Both the position numbers and the translations under genes were made by a program. DNA of 64,000 nt from assembly GCA_034770075.1 (NCBI GenBank), contig CM068386.1, positions 40,047,990 to 40,111,989 on the forward strand. Reading direction: 5' to 3'. Each line of letters begins with the position of its first letter. The first letter of the stretch is position 1. The DNA comes from Aralia elata (lineage: Eukaryota > Streptophyta > Magnoliopsida > Apiales > Araliaceae). Below are positions 12,650-24,838 of the stretch, piece by piece. Below the pieces are notes generated by a model, which did no database searches, was not told the origin of the DNA, and worked only from the letters and a program-made list of their open reading frames with translations.

Positions 12650-13419
12650 GTTCGGGGCCGGGTATCGTCGCCGGTCACCCATCGCGTAACCCCCGGTTAT
12701 CGTCGCCGGTTGGTTATCTTGTCGGAGCCGGTTTTCGTCGCCGAACATCCATCTCGTGATCGCCGGTTATCGTCGCCGGTCGATCGTCTCGTCGGGGCCG
12801 GGTATCGTCGCCGGTCACCCATCGCGTAACCCCCGGTTATCGTCGCCGGTTGGTTATCTTGTCGGAGCCGGTTTTCGTCGCCGAACATCCATCTCGTGAT
12901 CGCCGGTTATCGTCGCCGGTCGATCGTCATGTCGGGGCCGGGTATCGTCGCCGGTCACCCATCTCGTAACCCCCGGTTATCGTCGCCGGTTGGTTATCCG
13001 TCGGAGCCGGTTATCGTCGCCGGACATCCATCTCGTGATCGCCGGTTATCGTCGCCGGTCGATCGTCATGTCGGGGCCGGGTTTCGCCGCGGGTCACCCA
13101 CCCCGTAACCCCCGGTAACGGTCGCCGTTTGTTTATCTGTCGGAGCCGGTTATCGTCGCCGGACATCCATCTCGTGATCGCCGGTTATCGTCGCCGGTCG
13201 ATCGTCATGTCGGGGCCGGGTATCGTCGCCGGTCACCCATCTCGTAACCCCCGGTTATCGTCGCCGGTTGGTTATCCTGTCGGAGCCGGTTTTCGTCGCC
13301 GGACATCCATCTCGTAATCGCCGGTTATCGTCGCCGGTCGATTGTCTTGGCGGGGCCGGGTATCGTCACCGGTCACCCATCTCGTAACCCCCGGTTATCG
13401 TCCGCCGGTTGGTTATCTT
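12650..13419. repeat. Tandem array of about 140-bp CG-rich units, about 5.5 copies
   Basis: The marker CGGGGCCGGG recurs at about 12653, 12793, 12933, 13072, 13211 and 13351 (spacing 139-140). Each unit has several copies of a sub-motif of the type CGGTTATCGTCGCCGGT, so there is a shorter inner periodicity. It is rich in CG dinucleotides, unlike its surroundings. Open frames crossing it are repeat translations, not genes. Confidence 0.9.
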
Positions 13420-14198
13420 GGATCTCAGCCCTGTCCCAGGGTTTGTTGTTTTTTATCTTTTTCTTTTTCTGGATATCAGCCCTTCCCAGGGGTGCTCACC
13501 ATCTTGTTGTGGTTCAGGTGGATCTCAGCCCTTCCCAGGGTTTGTTGTTTTTTGTCTTTTTTCTTTTGTGGATATCAGCCCTTCCCAGGGTTGCTCACCA
13601 TCTTTTTGTGGTTTGCGTGGATCTCAGCCCTTCCTAGGGTTTGTTGTTTTTTGTCTTTTTTTCTTTTTGCGGATATCAGCCCTTCCCAGGGGTGCTCACC
13701 ATCTTGTTGTGGTTCGCGTGGATCTCAGCCCTTCCCAGGGTTTGTTGTTTTTTGTCTTTTTTCTTTTTGTGGATATCAGCCCTTCCCAGGGGTGCTCACC
13801 ATCTTGTTGTGGTTCGCGTGGATCTCAGCCCTTCCCAGGGTTTGTTGTTTTTTGTCTTTTTTTCTTTTTGTGGATATCAGCCCTTCCCAGGGGTGCTCAC
13901 CATCTTTGTTGTGGTTCGCGTGGATCTCAGCCCTTCCCCGGGTTTGTTGTTTTTTGTCTTTTTTCTTTTTGTGGATATCAGCCCTTCCCAGGGGTGCTCA
14001 CCATCTTGTTGTGGTTCGCGTGGATCTCAGCCCTTCCCAGGGTTTGTTGTTTTTTGTCTTTTTTCTTTTTGTGGATATCAGCCCTTCCCAGGGGTGCTCA
14101 CCATCTTTGTTGTGGTTCGCGTGGATCTCAGCCCTTCCCCGGGTTTGTTGTTTTTTGTCTTTTTTTCTTTTTGTGGATATCAGCCCTTCCCAGGGGTG
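13420..14198. repeat. Tandem array of about 100-bp units, about 7.8 copies
   Basis: GGATCTCAGCCC recurs at 13420, 13520, 13619, 13720, 13820, 13922, 14022 and 14123. Each unit is itself a half-diverged dimer, because GGATATCAGCCCTTCCCAGG alternates with GGATCTCAGCCCTTCCCAGG. The array is fused head-on to the preceding 140-bp array and ends in a 38-base poly-T. Open frames in all three plus frames are artefacts of the repeat. Confidence 0.9.
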
Positions 14199-14200
14199 TT

Positions 14201-14201
<1 letters not shown>

Positions 14202-14239
<38 letters not shown>
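14202..14239. repeat. Poly-T run of 38
   Basis: It lies immediately downstream of the 100-bp array. Further runs lie at 15119-15149 and 16555-16584 in the same element. Confidence 0.95.
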
Positions 14240-14240
<1 letters not shown>

Positions 14241-15116
14241 ACATGAAATGTGTGATCGGCCTCATGTCCTGGATCACCCACCAACATCGTCCGTGTACCA
14301 TGCCGCAAAAGCCATCACAGTCTGATCATTCGTGCGGTTGAAAGCGACGTGCTTGTACTTTCCTGAAGATTTTCATTTTGATCGTACCTGTATGCATGAA
14401 AAAAAAGATGTTATGCATGATCTGGCAGATATGTTATGGACAGATGCATGTGCACAACATATGTTTAGATAGAAATGACCCCTGTTCAGTCAAATGATAC
14501 GATTCGACCGTCGTCATTGTCTGCAAACATTTGATTGGATCACGCCTCATCGGGAAGTGTAGTTCCTAGACTTCAACATTGGTTTGGTACTCTGCCTGTT
14601 CTTGGTCGTCTTCATTTCATCGAGTTGAGGCAGCCTGTTTCGCTCTCAGTGATGATCGACAGCTATGTTGGGCTCCTTAGCCTTTTGATCATTTCTGCTG
14701 GTCGATATGCTGTCGTCCCGCATTATATCATCCTTGTATATGCTCATAGCACGTGTATCAATTGGATGTCGAGGCGGTGATAGTCAGGATTGGGGAGAGG
14801 CCCAATGACGAGAAGTTCTGTGCAGCCTCAACTTCCTTCCATTTCACGATTCTTAACTGCCCCAGCCTTGGCGCGTGTTATTATCAAGAATTTCTATTGA
14901 AGACTCGCGAGGCTGACCGTGCTGAGTTATCCACAGCTCTGCTAGATCCTGCATATCAGATGACTAACAAATGCCAAAACTTGAAGGCTCGGGCCGTTAG
15001 TTTTAGTTCAACACAAATATATTAAAATCTCGACAAAAATGCAGTTAAATCACATGAAATTTAATATCTGTTGATCGCAAAATATAGCAAGTTGTGTACC
15101 GTTTATGTACTTTAAT

Positions 15117-15149
<33 letters not shown>

Positions 15150-15440
15150 CAATCCCTCGTGAGTTGATGATTTTCTATTTGACGAGTTATGAAATCGTAA
15201 GAAAACCTTCAAGCATTCATGGTCATTGTACGTGAGTAAGGTCGAATTCAAAAGAACTACCTTCCCTCGTCAAAAGTATCCTGTCTTCATTCTCGACAAC
15301 GTTCTTAGCAGGATTGACGTCATATGACAAATGCACTGTGCGATGGGGCACTCAGTAGGGGTTTCTCTTCCATGACTTCTTGTTTAAGGCCGAGAGTTTT
15401 TTTTTTTTATCTTTTTTTTTTATTAGCCCACTTCACTTGT
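14240..15440. other. Element interior without recognisable genes
   Basis: Mixed-composition sequence. The open frames near 14535-15025 give no domain I recognise. It contains the 31-base poly-T at 15119-15149. Confidence 0.5.
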
Positions 15441-15940
15441 CTCGTTTTCTTAGGCTATTCAAAGTTACCCATTTAACGAGTTTTGGACCAATGACTCCTG
15501 AACCAGACGGTTTTGGGGCATTAGGTGTACAGACACCACCCTCGGGTTTATTTACTCGAGTAAACAAAGGCCACGATTCGAGACAAGCTGGTGGTCTGCC
15601 CCATTCATTCTTTGCTTGACCTTGCGCAAGATTCGTTTTCTTAGGCTTGAGTTACCCATGTAGCGAGTGTTAGGCCGGTGACTCCCAAACCAGACGGCTT
15701 TAGGGCACCAGATGCAGAGACACCCCTTAGGCTTAATTACTCGAGTCGCCCATGCGCCACGATTTCGAATCTCTGCTCGGGCCTCCTCTACTATAATGCT
15801 CGTTTTCTTAGGCTCTGAGTTACCCCATGTAACGAGTGTTGGGCCAGCGACTCCCAAAACCAGATGGCTTTAGGGCACCAGGTGTAGAGACATCCCTCGG
15901 GCTTAATTACTCGAATAAACCCCAGGCCACGATTCGAGAC
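15441..15940. repeat. Three diverged tandem repeats in the element interior
   Basis: TCGTTTTCTTAGGCT recurs at about 15442, 15633 and 15800. Each copy is followed by a GAGT-ACCC-GTA-CGAGT stretch, CCAGACGG-TTT-GGGCA, and ends near TACTCGA-CCACGATTCGA. Copies are spaced 167-191 bp apart. Confidence 0.8.
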
Positions 15941-16551
15941 ATTAGCTTGATAATCATTTATCGTCTGACCTCTTGATATTGATAATTATTGACTGTCTGA
16001 CTACGTGTTAATGGCCATCAACGTCGTCATAGTTTTATACCCCACAACTGAAAGTTTGTGCAAATGCAAAGTGAAGGCTGTCACATGAGGTCGATTCTGT
16101 CGCAAACGTTGCTTTGAATTAAGGCTTTGTACCCGATCAAAAGGTTGAATAGCCTTCTTCGTCTAATCATACTCACGATCGTGCTCCACGGTTTGCTTGT
16201 CAGAGTTAGTCCGATTCCGATCAAGCCAAATAAAATCCCCTCTCACACGGATCATCGTATCCCGGGAAAACTATGCTTGACAAATGCCAGATGATCGTAC
16301 CTTTGAAGATTGAATCGACATGAGGTAGCATTTGATGATGATGGTGCATGCTGATGGGATTGTTGCATGGGTGCCAACTTGCACGTCATCATTTCCTGGG
16401 TAGTTGACAAATGCCCCAGTGTTAAGTTGCTTTTCTTGTGATCTCCCTCATACTGGTTGCATTGATATCTCGCTGGGCTGACAAAAGATCCAGTCCTTTG
16501 ACTTGTTGAAAGGCTTGGGGGATTTTTTGATTTTTGAAAATTTTTGATTTT

Positions 16552-16585
<34 letters not shown>

Positions 16586-18464
16586 TGGTCGAATTTGCCC
16601 CTACTCCGGGTCTTTGTGATCGTCAGGGGTTCTGATGTTTGATGGCGAAGATTTGGCCTAAGTCGGGTTTGGGTTTGTCTTCGACCCATCCTTTGATCTC
16701 GTCAGGCGTATTGTCGACATCTGTCTCGCCCTGCTCAATCCCCATCAGATCGAAATCTAGCTCTATACCAAAATCGTGATCCTCCTTCGAATTTGGCCTA
16801 TCGCGTGCCAGGCTAAAATGCCTCAAATCGGGGTGCCTGAAATAAAACAGAAATGCTTGTCATAGATATAAAACATTTCAGCACATGATCTTCCTTTTTG
16901 GATAACATGACAAAATGACACGAGCGTGCAGAGATTTGAAATAAAACTCAGAATTTTAAAACCCATTGATCTTCTACTGGCCGGGATTCACTGCCATAAT
17001 CCGGGATTTTTCCCTTCCTGGATATCACCTGATGCACGGTCCAACTGGCCACGGTGAGGTCAAGCAATGGAGCTCATTAGGAGGTGCATGGATCACATTG
17101 GTATGGATCTGACATTGATGGCATTTCCTGACATGAGTATCGCAATCAGTTTTCATGGTTAGCCCGTAGCGACCCGTTCACACGCTTTTCTTTGCAAAAG
17201 TGCTCTGCTCATATGGGCTCTGCACACATTGCCATGTACTTCGTTCATTAATTCTGTGGGCTTCTTCGGCTTCCAGATATCTCAGCAGTCCCGTAGCTTA
17301 GGAAGAAATTCACTGCCCCTCTTTGGATTCTCTTTCCCTGGTCAGATCTGCATTTTCGGGAGAGGAGCTGTCTCGAAGGAACTCTTTAATGTTTTGATAC
17401 CAAGCCCATTCAGGAGGGGTGTCACTATAGGAGATCTCTCCGATCTGATCATCATAGGCCGGACAAGTCTGTACCACAATTCTCAGGGCTAATCTCAGTC
17501 CTAGGATGCATCCCTCGTATTCGGACCGTTATTGTTGGAGTAGGCAGAACTGTAATTTCATGGCTACAGGCTTCTGCCATTTGGATGGATGGAGTATGGA
17601 CTTTATGGCCTCTCAGTTGGATCCTAGGGGCAATCTCACAAAACAAACAAGGGCCGTAGTTTAGCACTGTGCCAGCTACAAATTGGCAGATGCATGTTAA
17701 CACTGATGCTTGATTTTTATTTCATTTTTTTTTCTCTTTTTTTTTTCTCTTTTTTTTTTCGGTTCTCTAATCTTATCCTGCAAAACAAGGTCAGTGTTTG
17801 ATGACAGGATAGTATTTAGAAGTTTTTAGAAAACCTTGGTACGTGGCACGGATTGCCTTCCTGCAAAACCATGTCAGTATTCTCTTCATATGTGCAGGTG
17901 ATGTAATCACATGATACAGGACATATTTATTATGATGATGAAGGTATGACAGTTGTATGCCATTTACATGACATTTATTTATTTGACTGAACGATAAAAG
18001 GGCATGAAGAAGCTTCCCTTCCGTTAGGTTTATCAGAGGCTGACCTACCCTAGGGTTACTCTCGCGGGCTTTTCGGCATGAAGGTCCCCAAATCTTCGCA
18101 ATCTACTCGTCTGAATCCTTTCGATTGGAGCGGATATGGGTGGTGCGTTTCCTGAGCCATCTCCGGGGAGCAGCCCCTTCGAGTCCAGTAATAAGCAACC
18201 GACAGGTTCGCCTCAGGAGGAGGTACTCTCTCAACATACATTCACATTCATCGTCCTCACCGTATGCAAATGATTACTTTAAAGTAAAACAAATCCATTC
18301 AGTCATTCATTCATTGGACAAAAGGCACACATTCACACACAACAATAAGTAAAACAAGTCAAAATATCGCACGTACATACACATTTATGAATTTTAGAGG
18401 ATAAGATAGCATTAAGATTTGAACGCGGCTTAAGCCCTCTAATGTCCCCAGCAGAGTCGCCAGC
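15941..18464. other. Element interior, right part, no recognisable genes
   Basis: About 2.5 kb with a 30-base poly-T (16555-16584) and T/CT-rich runs near 17723-17760. Short open frames show no known domain. It ends with AGCAGAGTCGCCAGC directly before the right LTR. CAGAGTCGCCAG also occurs inside both LTRs (near 10396 and 18605). Confidence 0.5.
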
Positions 18465-20620
18465 TGTCGACGCCGGGTTTTCTTCTCGCGTGTCCTTTTA
18501 GTCTTTTCCAATTTTAGCCTTTTGGTTTAGATGATTTTTTGGAAAAGGTCGGCATTGATGTCGACGGGGTTTTGAAAGATCGTTTTTTATGATGAGCCAT
18601 TTAACCAGAGTCGCCAGTTGGTATATTTGAAATGGATGTACCAACTCATCCGAGTTTTCGTTTTTTTATGAATCGCTGGCTCATGTGTGACTCCGAATTA
18701 ATTGGTCTGCGAATCGAGATTCATAGAGTTCGGGGGCTTGCTTAAGTGAGGGGAAGGTGTTAGGCACCCCTCGACTTCCGTGAAACACGGTTACCGCAAT
18801 CTTGATGCTTTTCCTATCCTTTAATTCATAAAACGTATATGCGTGCGTGTGTGTGTGTGTGTGCCTAAATGAATGTTGTGGTGAGTTTGTATGAAAGAAT
18901 CATTTGGATTTTAGGGAAAATCGTGTTTTAATTTGAGAACGCTTCGGAATATCTTTTCGGCATACACGAGAAAGCTTTATTCTTTATAAGAAAGGTTTGA
19001 TTTTAATTTGTCAAAACAATGAGACTTCCATTAGGTGTCGTTTTGGTGAAACAAGAGTTTTAAACCTTCGTCAAAATAGGAATCGAGATCTATACGTTGC
19101 TTTTGTAACTCAAACGATGGGCAACTTCTAGAATCTCTTTAAACCCTATATACAACGGTTTAATAAAAACGTCATTTTATTTATAAAATCATTTTGTGTG
19201 ATGTTTTGGAAAACAATCCTTCTTTAGCTTTCTCATTAGATAGGAATCGACATTCATTAACATTTCTCAAATTTTAACCTCGTGATTCTAATATCCTACT
19301 TTGATTGATTTTATGAAAATCTTATCATTTAGCTTTGAAACCAATTTCGTGTCATAAATCAAATCAAGCATAAACACGCGTCGGGGCTATTCATGGGCAT
19401 GTAAGCCATCAAAATGTCCCCGAACGCCAACAATCACAAATTTCACTATTTCGGGGCCTTAAGCACGATTCTCGCCTTAGCGTCGTTTTAAGGCCCAACG
19501 ATTACATATTTACAATGAAAACTACGTCATTTCTACTTCTTACATCAAGATATGTCCATCATCGGATTGGGACCCCGGGGTCGCTTTCCTAGGCTCACAA
19601 CCAAGTATCCACACACAAACAATCGGATATTACAAGAAAATGAACCAACCCGGATAATCTAACAATACCAAGACATCCTAAAATAACGATTTAAAGGAAT
19701 TGATACCAAATATAACACCTTAAAACAAACAAAGAAATTAATGAACGAATATCATCGGGTTATTAGGAAGAGTTTTATTCCGATGGAAAACTTCACTCAT
19801 AATCCCTAATTCATTGTTCAATCAATAAATTACATGAAAAATTGCATCTAATTTGATCAAATGATATGATAGAAATTGATATCACGAAAGAGATTTCACC
19901 TTGCAATTGATATCCAAATGGATGTGAACTTGATGTATTTGAATAGAATAAGGAGTGTATTGATACAATCAAAATCAAAAGAATTGAATTCTCTCCTTTT
20001 TTCTCTCTTTTCTTCCTATTTGATTGCAAAATTTCTCTCTTTTTCCTCTCAATTTTCGTGCTCTTTTGCTGCTGGAATTTCCTTCTTCTTTCCAATTCTA
20101 AAAATTGCTGACCCTCCTGTATGCTGCCCGAAGCGGCTTAAATAGGCTGGCCAGAGCCAGCCGCAGATCTATCTGCGGCTGGCCGCAGATCTATCTGCGG
20201 CTGGCCGCAGATGGATCTGCGGCTGGCCAGCTGGCACGCCTCCCATCGCACTCAGCTGGTAGTGCTGATTTCCTGGTTTCCGTGCTGGCGCACCCACTTG
20301 GCCGCAGATCTATCCGCGGCTGGCGGGCTTGATTTTCTCGATTTTCGTGCCACGCCTCGATTTTCGTGCCGCAACGTCGGTTTTCGTTGACAGGCTCGTG
20401 TTCTGCAGTCCGGAAATTTCCGGGAGACGTGCCACCTCATTCGGAAAGGCCTGCCTCGGACGGCTTTATTGTCACGTAAACTTGGGTTGTTCAAAACATT
20501 GCGGCGGTGCCGGGCGCTTGCCCTTGTGCCCGCTCCTTTGCTCCCGCAAGCCGGTTCAATTGACGATTTCGCCCTCCTGTCATGGTTAGTAGAAGGAAAC
20601 GCAAAATTTGGGTGTCTACA
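18465..20620. repeat. Right LTR of the non-coding element (2156 bp)
   Basis: It matches 10261-12413 from TGTCGACGCC to GGGTGTCTACA. It has one extra hairpin unit in its GC-rich block (20145-20325) and numerous one-base length differences. Confidence 0.9.
20145..20325. repeat. GC-rich palindromes in the right LTR, one unit more than the left
   Basis: It has the same CCGCAGATC/GATCTGCGG hairpin units as 11965-12120, with one additional GGCCGCAGATCTATCTGCGG copy. This shows that unit number can change between sister LTRs. Confidence 0.8.
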
Positions 20621-20625
20621 TATGT
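20621..20625. repeat. Target site duplication TATGT, right copy
   Basis: It is identical to 10256-10260. Confidence 0.9.
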
Positions 20626-20824
20626 ATTAGTACTATGTTTAGTTTGAATCAAGACTTTTGGATAGTATTGTAGTAACGGTTGCAAGACCTTGGGACGAGA
20701 ATAATTATATTAAATCAATGTAATTCATTCTATCATTTCCGATGTATTAGTTTTATGTCGTCATTAAGTTAAAGCGTGACGAACCAGATTCGAGACAGTG
20801 ACGTCAGAATTTGGGGGCGTCACA
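20626..20824 (+). mobile_element. 3' LTR of the Ty3 element, terminal part
   Basis: It continues the LTR interrupted at 10260 and ends GGGGGCGTCACA. The last part is clearly related to the minus-strand fragment at 61020-61375, which supports this boundary. The next five bases, GAGGT, would be the target duplication; the left copy was not found because the 5' end is missing. Confidence 0.75.
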
Positions 20825-22194
20825 GAGGTCATCGTCGGGGCGACCAAATCAGTTCATTTCTATCGCCGGGACGGTGACACCGTCGGAGCGCTAATTCTAG
20901 TATATTTCCACAGCCGGGAGGTAGACCCAAATGTCAGTTCCTGCAATTCGCGAAAAACATAGAAAAATGCCAAATTTGGCCAAAGTTTTTCACAATTCAC
21001 CGATTAAATCACTACCCATTCATCATATATGTTATGAAATCAAAACCCATTACATACACAGTGATTTTAACATCACAGACAATCTAAACAACCAATTAAA
21101 GGCTAAAAATTTCATTGTTCATACTTTATTAACATGTTTTGATACAGTTAACGTAATTAATCACTGTGAATTCGTTTCTTAACCAATTCAATCCGTTTAA
21201 CTTACGTTTTCTTCGTTTTTACATGCATAAACATAATCAATTATCAATTTAACCGATTAACATGCAAAACAAGCATCAATTTCATACATTTAAGTTATAT
21301 TCGTATATAACTACTCTATAAATTTTAGAACTTTAATTTAAAGCATAATCTCATGAATTAACTTAATTAAAACCATATATAACATCATATAGTGGATTAT
21401 ACATGCATTTAAACATTTATAAACAACTTACAATCAATTACACATGAAGTTCCATTATCAGAAAACTTACAGAATACTTTCATGGAATAATTTAAAAACG
21501 TAATTAAAGCTTAGATTTAAAAAATTACCTTCAATTAATAGATTAGAATATGCAAGGTGATGAGAATTCTGCTTCCAATTTTCTAATTTTCTTCCCAACT
21601 CTCAGTATTTCACAGATTTCCTCTTTTTTCCTCTCTGACTTGGTTTGGAATAATACGTGAAAGGCCACTGACGGTATAAACTGATGCGCAACATGGTATC
21701 AGTTAATCCTATAATGGTTAACTGACCCCAACTTCCCTTAAGGCCTCGTTTGTTTAGTACCTTTATCCTCCCTTCTAGTTTATTTTAATATTTTGCTTAT
21801 AATATAGTTCATGTCACATATTTAATCAATTAAATAATCTCATTTAAATCAATTAAATAAAATAGAATAATTCTACATTAAATCACATAGTCACATAAAT
21901 AAAATTCTCCTTTATTAATAATGACAAATTATTAAATCTCTAATTAATTATTAAATTAATTAGAAATAACATTATGCTTATTTAAATAATATATTTAATC
22001 AAATAAACTCAATTAAACACATACTTTGAATATAAAAATTCTCCACATCAATTTAACTAATGTAACACATATAATTAAATTAATCTACCACAAATTCATC
22101 AATTAATTATTTAATTCAGTAATTAAATCATCGAAAATATTTATTTAATTCAATAAATATTTAAATTAAATTTACAAAAATCTCGTTCGTCACA
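20825..22194 (-). mobile_element. Ty3-type LTR fragment, host of the Ty3 insertion
   Basis: On the minus strand it begins TGTGACGAACGAG at 22194 and runs to the Ty3 insertion point at 20824. It carries a GC-rich block at 20825-20925 (CGTCGGGGCGACC, TCGCCGGGACGGTGA). It shares its layout with the LTR at 1-1898 but is diverged from it. Its remaining part would lie left of the Ty3 element. No genes were seen. Confidence 0.55.
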
Positions 22195-22456
22195 TAATCC
22201 ATCTCTCGAGTTCAAATAGATTACCACAGTAATTACTAGTCAGGCAATTAAGCAATTAATCACAAATCATAATAGACAATCCGATAACAATCAACAAAAA
22301 CTAACAAGGAAACATATCAACAAAAGCAACGCATTAAGTTCTATTGTAATCTTAAAAACAAATTAGTTCATAACGGAATTAAAATCCATCATCCACAATT
22401 GAAATAACATTTAAAAGTACAACTTAAAAGATAAAGAAGAGAAGAAAAACTATGTG

Positions 22457-23971
22457 TTATTTCTCAGAGACACTTAAAGATCTAGAAGGGGGGTTGAATA
22501 GATCCCTTTTTAAAATTACTTGATTACGGTATTACCCAATAGTTGTTAATCAGATTGATTTAGCACAGCAGAATATATGATTTAAAAAGATTATCCCCTT
22601 ACTGATTACTTGTAAATCTCAATTCCCAATTTAGTTTAGAATCTCAATCATAAGCAGTAATGCAGATAAAATGTAAGATAAAAAAGTAAATAACACAAGG
22701 AGATTTTTAAGTTGTTCAGAGACTGAACAACTCCTACTCCACTCTTCTACTTCAACAAGTAGGAATTTCACTATGAATTCGATCACTCTGATCAGGACAC
22801 TCTTGCCCTCTTCAAGCCCAGCATACTTGGATATTTTAGTCACTAAGACAAGGACACTAAGACCTCTTCAAGTCCAGCAGACTTAGAACAACACAGTACA
22901 CTAAGTACTCTTCAAGCAGCAGACTTGGAATATTTGAGGTCACTAAGACCAGAACGAACTGTTGTATAAATGTTGTTGAGAGGTGCTGCTAAGATGGCAT
23001 TAAGCTTCTCTTCACAAGTACTTAGCAGCTTGAAATAAAACTTCAGATCGTAGAGTGGGTTCTTTCCTTTTTGGCAGAGTTTCTTTTCTTTTCTTTGGAG
23101 TTCGTTGGTTTTAAATTTGAATCTCTTTACCAATTTATAGTCTACCTGAATTTCTTCCCGTTGTTAGGTTTCCGTTGCAGCATTTAATGCTTAAGATATT
23201 CTGAGATACTCGATATGGACATTTTGAGTTTAGATGTCAGCTTTCTATTGTCTAACTTGTCACATCAGCCTGTAACTCCACCTACCACTTTGTCCCGTCA
23301 CTTTCAGCAAGCTAGCTATTAGACACATCCTTCTGATCTTCGATTTCATCCAAGGATGTTAGGTGTAGGTATTGGGATTCTCAACCAGCAGTGCTTCCAT
23401 GTCAGTCTGTCAGGGTTGATTGCTCTACGAACATAAAAGTTCGTAGTGTTTGTTCTACGATCTGATGATGCCTTTACGATAAGCCTTAAATTCTACGAAT
23501 GGATCTGTCTCTGCGAAGATCTGTTTTATGATTCCAGAACTGACTTTACGGATCTATCTTTTGCTGAACGATCTTGAAGGTGCTTTACCATTGACTTGTG
23601 CTTTGCAATTCTCTGAAGTACTCTATGTTCAGTCTTTACTAAGTGAGCTTTGCTTTTGCTTTACGATTCTGTTTACTTTACGATAAAAGCAACAGCTCTA
23701 CGATTTGTCCGAAGCTTTACGATAGGAAAGTTAAGTCTACGATCTAACATATCTTCTTTTTAGCTCGGCAGACTAACTTTACTTACATTTTAAGCCTATT
23801 GATTATTCCTCATATCAACTCAAAGAGATCAACCTAACAAGTTTGATCTTTTAACTCTAAGTCCTTGTACATTGAATCATTAATAAGGACTTTACAAATC
23901 TTGCTGGTACAAATATTCATTAAGGACTTTCATCATCAAATCAAATCAAATAAACCATGCATACTTCAACA
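22457..23971 (-). mobile_element. Solo Ty1/copia LTR (1515 bp)
   Basis: On the minus strand it runs from TGTTGAAGTATGCATGG at 23971 to TTCAACCCCCCTTCTAGATC and AATAACA at 22457. It matches the copia 5' LTR at 61376-62869. No primer site lies at 22440-22456, so the internal region is gone. Flanking pentamers CTATG (22452-22456) and CTGTG (23972-23976) differ by one base and look like the target duplication. It has many copies of a CTTTACGAT/CTACGA motif between 23430 and 23740. Open frames within are chance. Confidence 0.8.
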
Positions 23972-24226
23972 CTGTGTTTGCAATCCTTGAATCTCTCCTA
24001 AAGCTTCTACGCTAACTCCGTTGTGCTCCTTCAACTGCTTTAAGCCTCCAATTCTTCTTTTCAAACTAAAGTTTTTGTTCTAAGAGTGATAGAATCCTAT
24101 CTACTGAATACAATCATCTATTTATAGCCTTCTGTCATAAATCTTAATCCAAATCTAAATTAAATATTAGATTACAACTTGGTTGGTTCACAAAGTCAAA
24201 AAGTCAACATATGTTCCTTCCCGCTT

Positions 24227-24345
24227 GGGCGCGGCCGCGCTTGAAATGATCTTAAAATTGGCGCTGCCGCGCCTAGGCAACAGAGAGATGTTTTTGAGTT
24301 TCCAGACGCTTGATTCCTTCACTATTTGGGCGCGGGCGCGCTGCC
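24227..24345. repeat. GC-rich palindromes in the terminal-inverted-repeat family
   Basis: GGGCGCGGCCGCGC, GGCGCTGCCGCGCC and GGGCGCGGGCGCGCTGCCC lie within 120 bp in AT-rich DNA. Confidence 0.8.
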
Positions 24346-24838
24346 CTGTCCCTGGCCAATTTTTGCTCCTTTTTCTTGTAGCTTCCATCTGTCGCATGCA
24401 TTTCAGTTCCAATGCACCTTTCCTACAAAAATAACATAAAATGCATGAAATGCAACACAAAACAACAGAGATTAATCAACAATTCAAGTCTAATGAGATC
24501 CGATTCGTATATATGAAACTCATTCATCAAATTCTCAGTTAGCAACTTGTTGTGATTGATTAATTGGAAAGAGACTAATGAAATTTAGGTGAGACATTGG
24601 GAGAAATTATAATCTTGATTATTAAATCTAATTTTTTATCTTTGTTAGTACTTGTTAATTTATTTTAGTTAAGTTAATTCGTTAGTTTATTCATCTGGAG
24701 TTATTGTTTAAATAAAATCAAGGTGGTACAAAATTAGTAGTTGGTTTATATTATTAGTTTATTTCTCGTGGGAACGATATTCTTCTTGTCACTATGTTGT
24801 TAGTTGATCGCGTATACTGGCGTGAATTACCTAAGTAG

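Larger units (their letters stand above)
10261..20620. mobile_element. Large non-coding LTR element (LARD-like), 10.4 kb
   Basis: Two long direct repeats (10261-12413 and 18465-20620) begin TGTCGACGCC and end GGGTGTCTACA, and the whole is flanked by a perfect 5-bp duplication TATGT, which is proof of integrase-type insertion. The 6-kb interior codes for no recognisable gag or pol. It holds a 140-bp array, a 100-bp array, three long poly-T runs and three diverged 140-bp repeats. Directly after the left LTR comes GCTGCCCCTCTTT, which is not an initiator-Met primer site. Directly before the right LTR comes CAGAGTCGCCAGC, which is not a polypurine tract. It must depend on another element. It sits inside the Ty3 3' LTR. 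Strand cannot be set without PBS and PPT. Confidence 0.88.
22195..24838 (+). mobile_element. Terminal-inverted-repeat family, copy 1, split by a solo copia LTR
   Basis: Segments 22195-22456 and 23977-24838 are parts of one element: the first resembles 63700-63960 and the start of the second (CTCTCCTAAAGCTTC) resembles the end of the window (CTCCTAAGCT). The right end contains CGTGGGAACGATATTC and CGCGTATACTGGCGTGA. This is the inverted counterpart of the start of copy 2 at 63179 (ACGTGCAAGTATACACGGTC, GTTGTCGATCCCACGAA). The left end is missing, cut by the LTR ending at 22194. It is non-coding, and I do not know its class. Confidence 0.55.

Noticed and set aside
12611..13317. Open frames in the CG-rich 140-bp array
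   Set aside because: Same reason: simple repeat translation, no homology, array-length dependent.
13342..14341. Long overlapping open frames rich in Pro, Cys, Phe and Ser in three plus frames
   Set aside because: They are translations of the 100-bp tandem array; a repeat with few stops is open in all frames and no start or domain is supported.
14535..15025. Two overlapping open frames in the LARD interior as possible captured gene pieces
   Set aside because: No recognisable motif or codon bias; too short to support.
24188..24460. 90-codon minus-strand frame over the GC-rich palindromes
   Set aside because: It lies over a non-coding GC-rich repeat block with no homology.
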